Shown here: piece by piece, positions 42,969 to 46,723 of the stretch | Layout: each line of letters starts with the position of its first letter | How positions within the stretch are numbered: position 1 is the stretch's first letter | Source: Candidatus Riflebacteria bacterium HGW-Riflebacteria-2 | GTDB taxonomy: Bacteria > Muiribacteriota > Ozemobacteria > Ozemobacterales > Ozemobacteraceae | Assembly (NCBI GenBank): GCA_002839435.1 | Contig: PGYA01000061.1 | Coordinates: forward strand, 1 to 46,723 | Reading direction: 5' to 3' | Length of the DNA stretch: 46,723 nucleotides | Made by a program: the position numbers and the translations under genes | The notes under the pieces: model-generated | Told to the model about the DNA's origin: nothing | The model's input: the letters and a program-made list of their open reading frames with translations, nothing else | Databases searched by the model: none

Positions 42969-43049
42969 TGTGAACTTCCTCCTCGAAAATTGTTACTCTG
43001 CCAAACTTACGACCGACCGTTGCAATTTGTTGCAAAGATTTATTTTTTT

Positions 43050-43748
43050 TTATAATTCTTTGTGACCGGTTTCAAAACGCCAGTTGCGATGATTTACCAG
43101 ACTGTTAATGAAAGGGCTGGAAATCGACGCGGTAACTTCGAGCGCCTTGCCGATTTCGTCGCTGCCGTAGGTGCTCTTATCGTGAACCAGCAATTTAACC
43201 CAGAGAACCGGAACATTTGCATTTAACTTGTGAGTGTAAAGCTTGAACTCGACATTCTCTATGCCGGAAAACTTAACTTCTTTCCGGAGATTGCCGCTGG
43301 CGTCGAGAAGTTTTCGACTGAGAATGTTACCCGGTTCGTAGGTATAGGTGACGTATTCGATCCTGGGGTCTTCATCGGGTGACCCGAAAGCAAACTTTGG
43401 AATGCTGAGGCTGTCAGAGTCGCATTTGATCAGGTTGACTCCGGCAGTAGCTGTCCAGCCAGTCGTTTCAAACACAAAATTCTGGGCTTTCTGCATGGTG
43501 AAAAAGCCGACCTGCCCCTGACCAGCGATATAAGGCGTAGCGCAAGAAAAATCACGGCGCAGATAGTTGATCGCCATACGCGCTTCCTGAAGATTCTGCA
43601 GGTTTACCGTGCCATACATGTAATGCATGCGGGTGGTCGACATGAATCGGTAAATCATAAGAAAAACCAGCAGTGCAATAGCGACAGACATCGACATTTC
43701 AACAAAGGTAAAGGCACGCCTGGCATAAAGACGAAACGCTTTTAACAT
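43050..43748 (-). CDS. Prepilin-type protein, GspJ-like
   Basis: The 232-residue protein begins with a type IV prepilin signal: a basic leader then A-FTFVEMSMSVAIALLVFLMI, where the peptidase would cut before F and the Glu at +5 is present. The usual glycine at -1 is alanine. A globular domain rich in beta strands follows (about 50-232), as in minor pseudopilins of the GspJ kind. ATG 43748 is preferred over GTG 43757 because AGGTG lies 6 bases upstream of it. The gene follows the GspI-like gene and is the last gene of the cluster. Confidence 0.82.
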   Translation of the reverse strand: MLKAFRLYARRAFTFVEMSMSVAIALLVFLMIYRFMSTTRMHYMYGTVNLQNLQEARMAINYLRRDFSCATPYIAGQGQVGFFTMQKAQNFVFETTGWTATAGVNLIKCDSDSLSIPKFAFGSPDEDPRIEYVTYTYEPGNILSRKLLDASGNLRKEVKFSGIENVEFKLYTHKLNANVPVLWVKLLVHDKSTYGSDEIGKALEVTASISSPFINSLVNHRNWRFETGHKEL

Positions 43749-43757
43749 ATCTATCAC

Positions 43758-44321
43758 CTAGTAGTTCATGTTCGCATCGTTGAGCAGAAGAACCGAAAGC
43801 TCGACCTGGCGATCACGCTCAGAATTATATAACGAAGAAGGTGGAACACCCTCGTTCCATTTTACGCGCACCGTCATCTTTTTCATCATACCGTCGTTAA
43901 AATGGCCTGCGATAACATCTTCGAATTCAACTTCGCGAAAGAAAAACGCGTTGCCATACTGCTCTGAATACTTGAAATCATTCGAAGCGAAATTGCCTGT
44001 AGCCCAGTTGGAGTTTTCGGGAACTGCCGCACCCACTGATACCGGGGTGATCGACCCCGTCGAATCATCAGCCAGTGTACCAACATAAGTCGAGAAACCA
44101 GCGCTTTCGAGCTCGTCAAAGTTTTTGACACCCTGAGCCCATTCAATGACCTCATTTGCAAGTTCGACAGCTCGCAGGTAATTTATGGCCTTGCTGGTAT
44201 CGGTTCGCGATGAAGTGACCATGTAGACAACTGGCACGGCACTGGCAGCGACAACCAGAACTGCCACCAGCACCTCCACGAAACTTATGCCCTGTCGGCG
44301 TGCTGCTTTTAGCGATTTCAT
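43758..44321 (-). CDS. Prepilin-type protein, GspI/PilV-like
   Basis: The 187-residue protein has a classic type IV prepilin start: basic leader KAARRQG, cleavage after G, then ISFVEVLVAVLVVAASAVPVVYM with Glu at +5. The rest is a small soluble domain (AVELANEVIEWAQGV is like GspI/PilV). It would be a minor pilin or pseudopilin at the tip of a type II secretion or type IV pilus filament. It overlaps the upstream small protein gene by 4 bases. The GspJ-like gene follows; its preferred ATG is 9 bases after this stop. Confidence 0.85.
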   Translation of the reverse strand: MKSLKAARRQGISFVEVLVAVLVVAASAVPVVYMVTSSRTDTSKAINYLRAVELANEVIEWAQGVKNFDELESAGFSTYVGTLADDSTGSITPVSVGAAVPENSNWATGNFASNDFKYSEQYGNAFFFREVEFEDVIAGHFNDGMMKKMTVRVKWNEGVPPSSLYNSERDRQVELSVLLLNDANMNY

Positions 44322-44632
44322 CTGATAATGTTGCCTTCGACTTTAATGGATTCTTTCATTTTTTCAAAATCCTTCGGTTGATCTACCGTTAGCGTATGTG
44401 CCGCCGGCCTGGGAAAGCTGATCTTGCTATAGTTTGGTATTTCATTTTGTGAAGACAGCCCCGCTTCTGGTCGAGGAACTTCGGAAACCCTTGGCGCAGA
44501 AACCTTAGTAACCTGTTCGACAGCCTTGGGCACATCGGTGGGCTGTTGCCGAGCATATCGGTTAAGCAGAGTCAGTGTCACCATCATACTTACGATTACC
44601 GATAGAACTACAATCCAGCGGGCATTATCCAT
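44318..44632 (-). CDS. Small membrane-anchored protein in the pilin-like cluster
   Basis: The 104-residue protein has one membrane segment near the N-terminus (about 6-22, WIVVLSVIVSMMVTLTLL) and a polar, proline-containing outer part. It has no recognised domain. Its ATG overlaps the stop of the upstream gene by one base and its stop overlaps the next gene by 4 bases, so it is translated as part of the pilin-like operon. The bitopic layout resembles PilN/PilO/GspC-type assembly proteins, but this is only by context. Confidence 0.6.
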   Translation of the reverse strand: MDNARWIVVLSVIVSMMVTLTLLNRYARQQPTDVPKAVEQVTKVSAPRVSEVPRPEAGLSSQNEIPNYSKISFPRPAAHTLTVDQPKDFEKMKESIKVEGNIIR

Positions 44633-46723
44633 CAGCTCTCTTCGCCTCCCGCCCTGTAGGCAAAAGAGGTTTTTACCGGCCCGATGCTTATGTGATAAGG
44701 ATCGAGTTTCGTGCCATCGAGGGTTGCTGCGGCATTATAGATGCCCGGGTCATGAACGATATACAACAAGCCGCCGTCAGCAAGCCCACTCGCACCGGAA
44801 GTTTCCAGGTCGAGTGAATCTACAAGCAGATTTCCGTAGATCTTTACCAGCTTGCGGTTGTTAAAAATTATGCTGCCCTGCTGCAACGGGTCACTCGACC
44901 CCTGCGGATCGTCGTAAAAAGCCGTAAGGGACGCCTCTATGAACACTTCATCATCTGCAGAACTGACTATAAAATCACCCTGACGCAGATAGATTCTAAG
45001 AGAATCACTGGTCGGTTTTACTTTTAATCGCCTGAGACTGCCAAGCTTGCAGTTTCCGCGACCAATATAAATAAGTCCCTTGCCCTGAAAGTGGGTAACC
45101 TTTGACAAATCCAGATCTCCTGCCATGATATACATGAAGCCGTCAAGATAGAGAACATTGCCATCGCCAGGAACACGCTCATCCATGAAATCCTGGGCTG
45201 AAACATAGTTCCAGCTGGCATTTTTAAAATCAACCGCCCGACCAAACCTGGTGGCCGCAACATCACTGCCGGAAGGTTGAGCTGGCTTTTCGATTATCGG
45301 CGCCGGATATTGCATCGGATCATATTCTACCTCCTGCCCGTCGCCGTTGTAGCATTTGATCTTTTCACCCCACAGGGCATTCGCGGACAGCGTGTCAATA
45401 GCACGGCTCTTCATCAGCGCATCGCTGAAAATATTAGGCGCCAGATTCACGTCGAGAGGCTCAAGCAGGTAACTGTTCGTTTCTGCCCGTTTATCCTTGC
45501 GCAGAAATCTGTTGGTAATTACGCGTATATTAACTGGCGCCGGCTGGACAAAAGGCACAGTCTGTGTGAATTCATCGAGATAAGCGAGTTTGAAAAATCT
45601 CAGATATGCCTTGCCTTCGATAAGCACCGGTGTGTCATTGGCAGACCCGTAGAACTTCTGCATAACCCCGACCCGCGCACGCTCGGGGTTATATGTCTTG
45701 CCATCCTTTTCTTCTCTATATTCAGCCATAAATGGACCATAATTGCCAGAACCAAAACTGATGTTTGACAGTCCGGCGTAGCGTCCAGGCAGTGTCGTTG
45801 TGCGTGGCGCCCGGCCTGGAACATCGACTTTCCACAAAGATGCCGCGTCAGTGTAACCCCAGCGGTATATCCAGTTTTGCTGGCAGGTAACTAACAGTTT
45901 TTTGAATTCCTCGCAGTCTGAATAGTCGTCGTCGTCGGCATTATCATAAAAATCCTGGCACATCATCTGCGCAAAGGAATTCGGATTGTTCAGTTTTTTG
46001 ATAGATCTATCACACTTTGCCTTCAGAGCAGCTGCAACCATGTATGGCTCGGTAGCGACGCCAGCCTCCAACTTGCAGGCGTCAGCCGCGAGATTCATAA
46101 CCCGTTCGTATTCATTCATCACCTGCTTGTTCTTAACAAACATGTTAACGTTCACTCCACCAAGGTCTCTGAACTCCTTGGCGCTTCTGTAAAAGAGGCG
46201 GTTAAATATTGGATAAGTAGATGGAGTTTCAGGAGCCAACGGAAATGACGCGATATCGTTACTACCAAAAATTTGTGAAAAACCCTTGAGATCCTTGTGA
46301 TCAGGGAAAAACAAATCGAACCAGATGTCCTTGCGCGGATCAGCGCAGTCGGGATAGTTGTCGGTTCCGATAAATACGCGGGAAATATCATGCGACCCCA
46401 TATTCTTGATGCCCGCGATAAGCATTCGACGAATGGTATTACTATATTCATCAGGGGGATTCGGGTCTGGAGATAAGCTGGTGCTGTTGTAATCGTTACT
46501 GTAATTCTTGACGAAAAGGGCATATTTGTCGAGAGTGTGGCGAAGGTCGAGCAATCGAACGTCGCGCCGCTCATGCGCTTCCATGGTTATTTCTCCGGCA
46601 CCTTCCCGCCAGGCTTTTGACACGACATCGATATAGCCGTTATAAGCTGACATTGATTTATAAATAGATCGGCGATAAACGGTCAACACGGCACTGCTGC
46701 GAATTTTGAGGTTATAACCCACC
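44632..46723 (-). CDS. Large protein of unknown function, 5' end outside the window
   Basis: At least 696 residues are visible; the frame is open to the window edge, and the GTG at 46722 is probably internal. I do not recognise the family. The first ~100 residues are helical (YKSMSAYNGYIDVVSKAWREG). A long middle with many Asn/Asp and Tyr follows. The last ~200 residues look like beta-rich surface or solenoid structure (LYLDGFMYIMAGDLDLSKVT, GKGLIYIGRGNCKLGSL, GSIIFNNRKLVKIYGNLLV). Its position before a small membrane protein, GspI-like and GspJ-like genes makes a PilX/GspK-like or tip-adhesin role possible, but the sequence does not show it. Confidence 0.7.
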   Translation of the reverse strand, partial: VGYNLKIRSSAVLTVYRRSIYKSMSAYNGYIDVVSKAWREGAGEITMEAHERRDVRLLDLRHTLDKYALFVKNYSNDYNSTSLSPDPNPPDEYSNTIRRMLIAGIKNMGSHDISRVFIGTDNYPDCADPRKDIWFDLFFPDHKDLKGFSQIFGSNDIASFPLAPETPSTYPIFNRLFYRSAKEFRDLGGVNVNMFVKNKQVMNEYERVMNLAADACKLEAGVATEPYMVAAALKAKCDRSIKKLNNPNSFAQMMCQDFYDNADDDDYSDCEEFKKLLVTCQQNWIYRWGYTDAASLWKVDVPGRAPRTTTLPGRYAGLSNISFGSGNYGPFMAEYREEKDGKTYNPERARVGVMQKFYGSANDTPVLIEGKAYLRFFKLAYLDEFTQTVPFVQPAPVNIRVITNRFLRKDKRAETNSYLLEPLDVNLAPNIFSDALMKSRAIDTLSANALWGEKIKCYNGDGQEVEYDPMQYPAPIIEKPAQPSGSDVAATRFGRAVDFKNASWNYVSAQDFMDERVPGDGNVLYLDGFMYIMAGDLDLSKVTHFQGKGLIYIGRGNCKLGSLRRLKVKPTSDSLRIYLRQGDFIVSSADDEVFIEASLTAFYDDPQGSSDPLQQGSIIFNNRKLVKIYGNLLVDSLDLETSGASGLADGGLLYIVHDPGIYNAAATLDGTKLDPYHISIGPVKTSFAYRAGGEES

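Overview
The window is chromosomal DNA from a bacterium and is almost entirely coding. The genes point to a bacterial cell with an envelope and secreted proteins: pheT, ychF-like, clpX, rpoD, dnaG, rnpB, der, plsY, gpsA and lepA, plus many proteins with Sec-type signals and type IV pilin-like proteins. No gene fixes the phylum. The mix of divergent housekeeping proteins, HEAT/TPR/NHL proteins and prepilin-like proteins suggests an uncultured, poorly sampled lineage (Riflebacteria-like is only a guess). I see no phage, insertion sequence, CRISPR array or plasmid gene.

Layout. Bases 1-5431 hold the 3' part of pheT, a small membrane protein, a secreted VIT/VWA protein and a NupC-type nucleoside transporter, each of the last two with a terminator. 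Bases 5514-11920 hold a divergent YchF-like P-loop protein and a signalling group: a membrane SpoIIE/PP2C phosphatase and a methyltransferase on +, facing a STAS protein and a GAF-GAF-GGDEF diguanylate cyclase on -. Bases 12108-18371 hold a VTT-like membrane protein, transketolase, a 306-base gap with an orphan terminator, a uridine kinase-like protein, radC (-) and ATP-type PEP carboxykinase. Bases 18453-25014 are all on the - strand: clpX, a secreted thermolysin/fungalysin-like protease, and a macromolecular-synthesis cluster dnaG-rpoD followed by tRNA(CAT) and two identical tRNA-Glu genes before one strong terminator.

Bases 25035-30571 hold a membrane sensor-like protein with an abnormal 5' end, a TPR protein, a short CbiX-type chelatase, RNase P RNA (-), and a TPM-domain protein behind a zinc-ribbon coiled-coil protein (-). 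Bases 30711-38265 form a tight operon from a near-consensus promoter: der-plsY-gpsA-vanW-like-NHL-lepA. Bases 38272-41921 hold a HEAT-repeat protein, a DUF3109 protein with a coiled-coil partner, and a TPR protein. Bases 42117-46723 (-) hold a secreted protein built on a strict 7-residue glycine repeat and a prepilin-like gene cluster cut by the window end.

Start codons were revised where the sequence required it. The longest open frames of der and dnaG begin inside their own promoters. Several genes (dnaG, lepA, the NHL gene) use TTG. The most unusual items are the heptad-glycine secreted protein, the sensor-like gene whose frame runs to 27101 with no ATG/GTG/TTG at its 5' end, the palindrome over the dnaG -10 box, and the orphan terminator with an anti-Shine-Dalgarno-like motif at 15175-15219.
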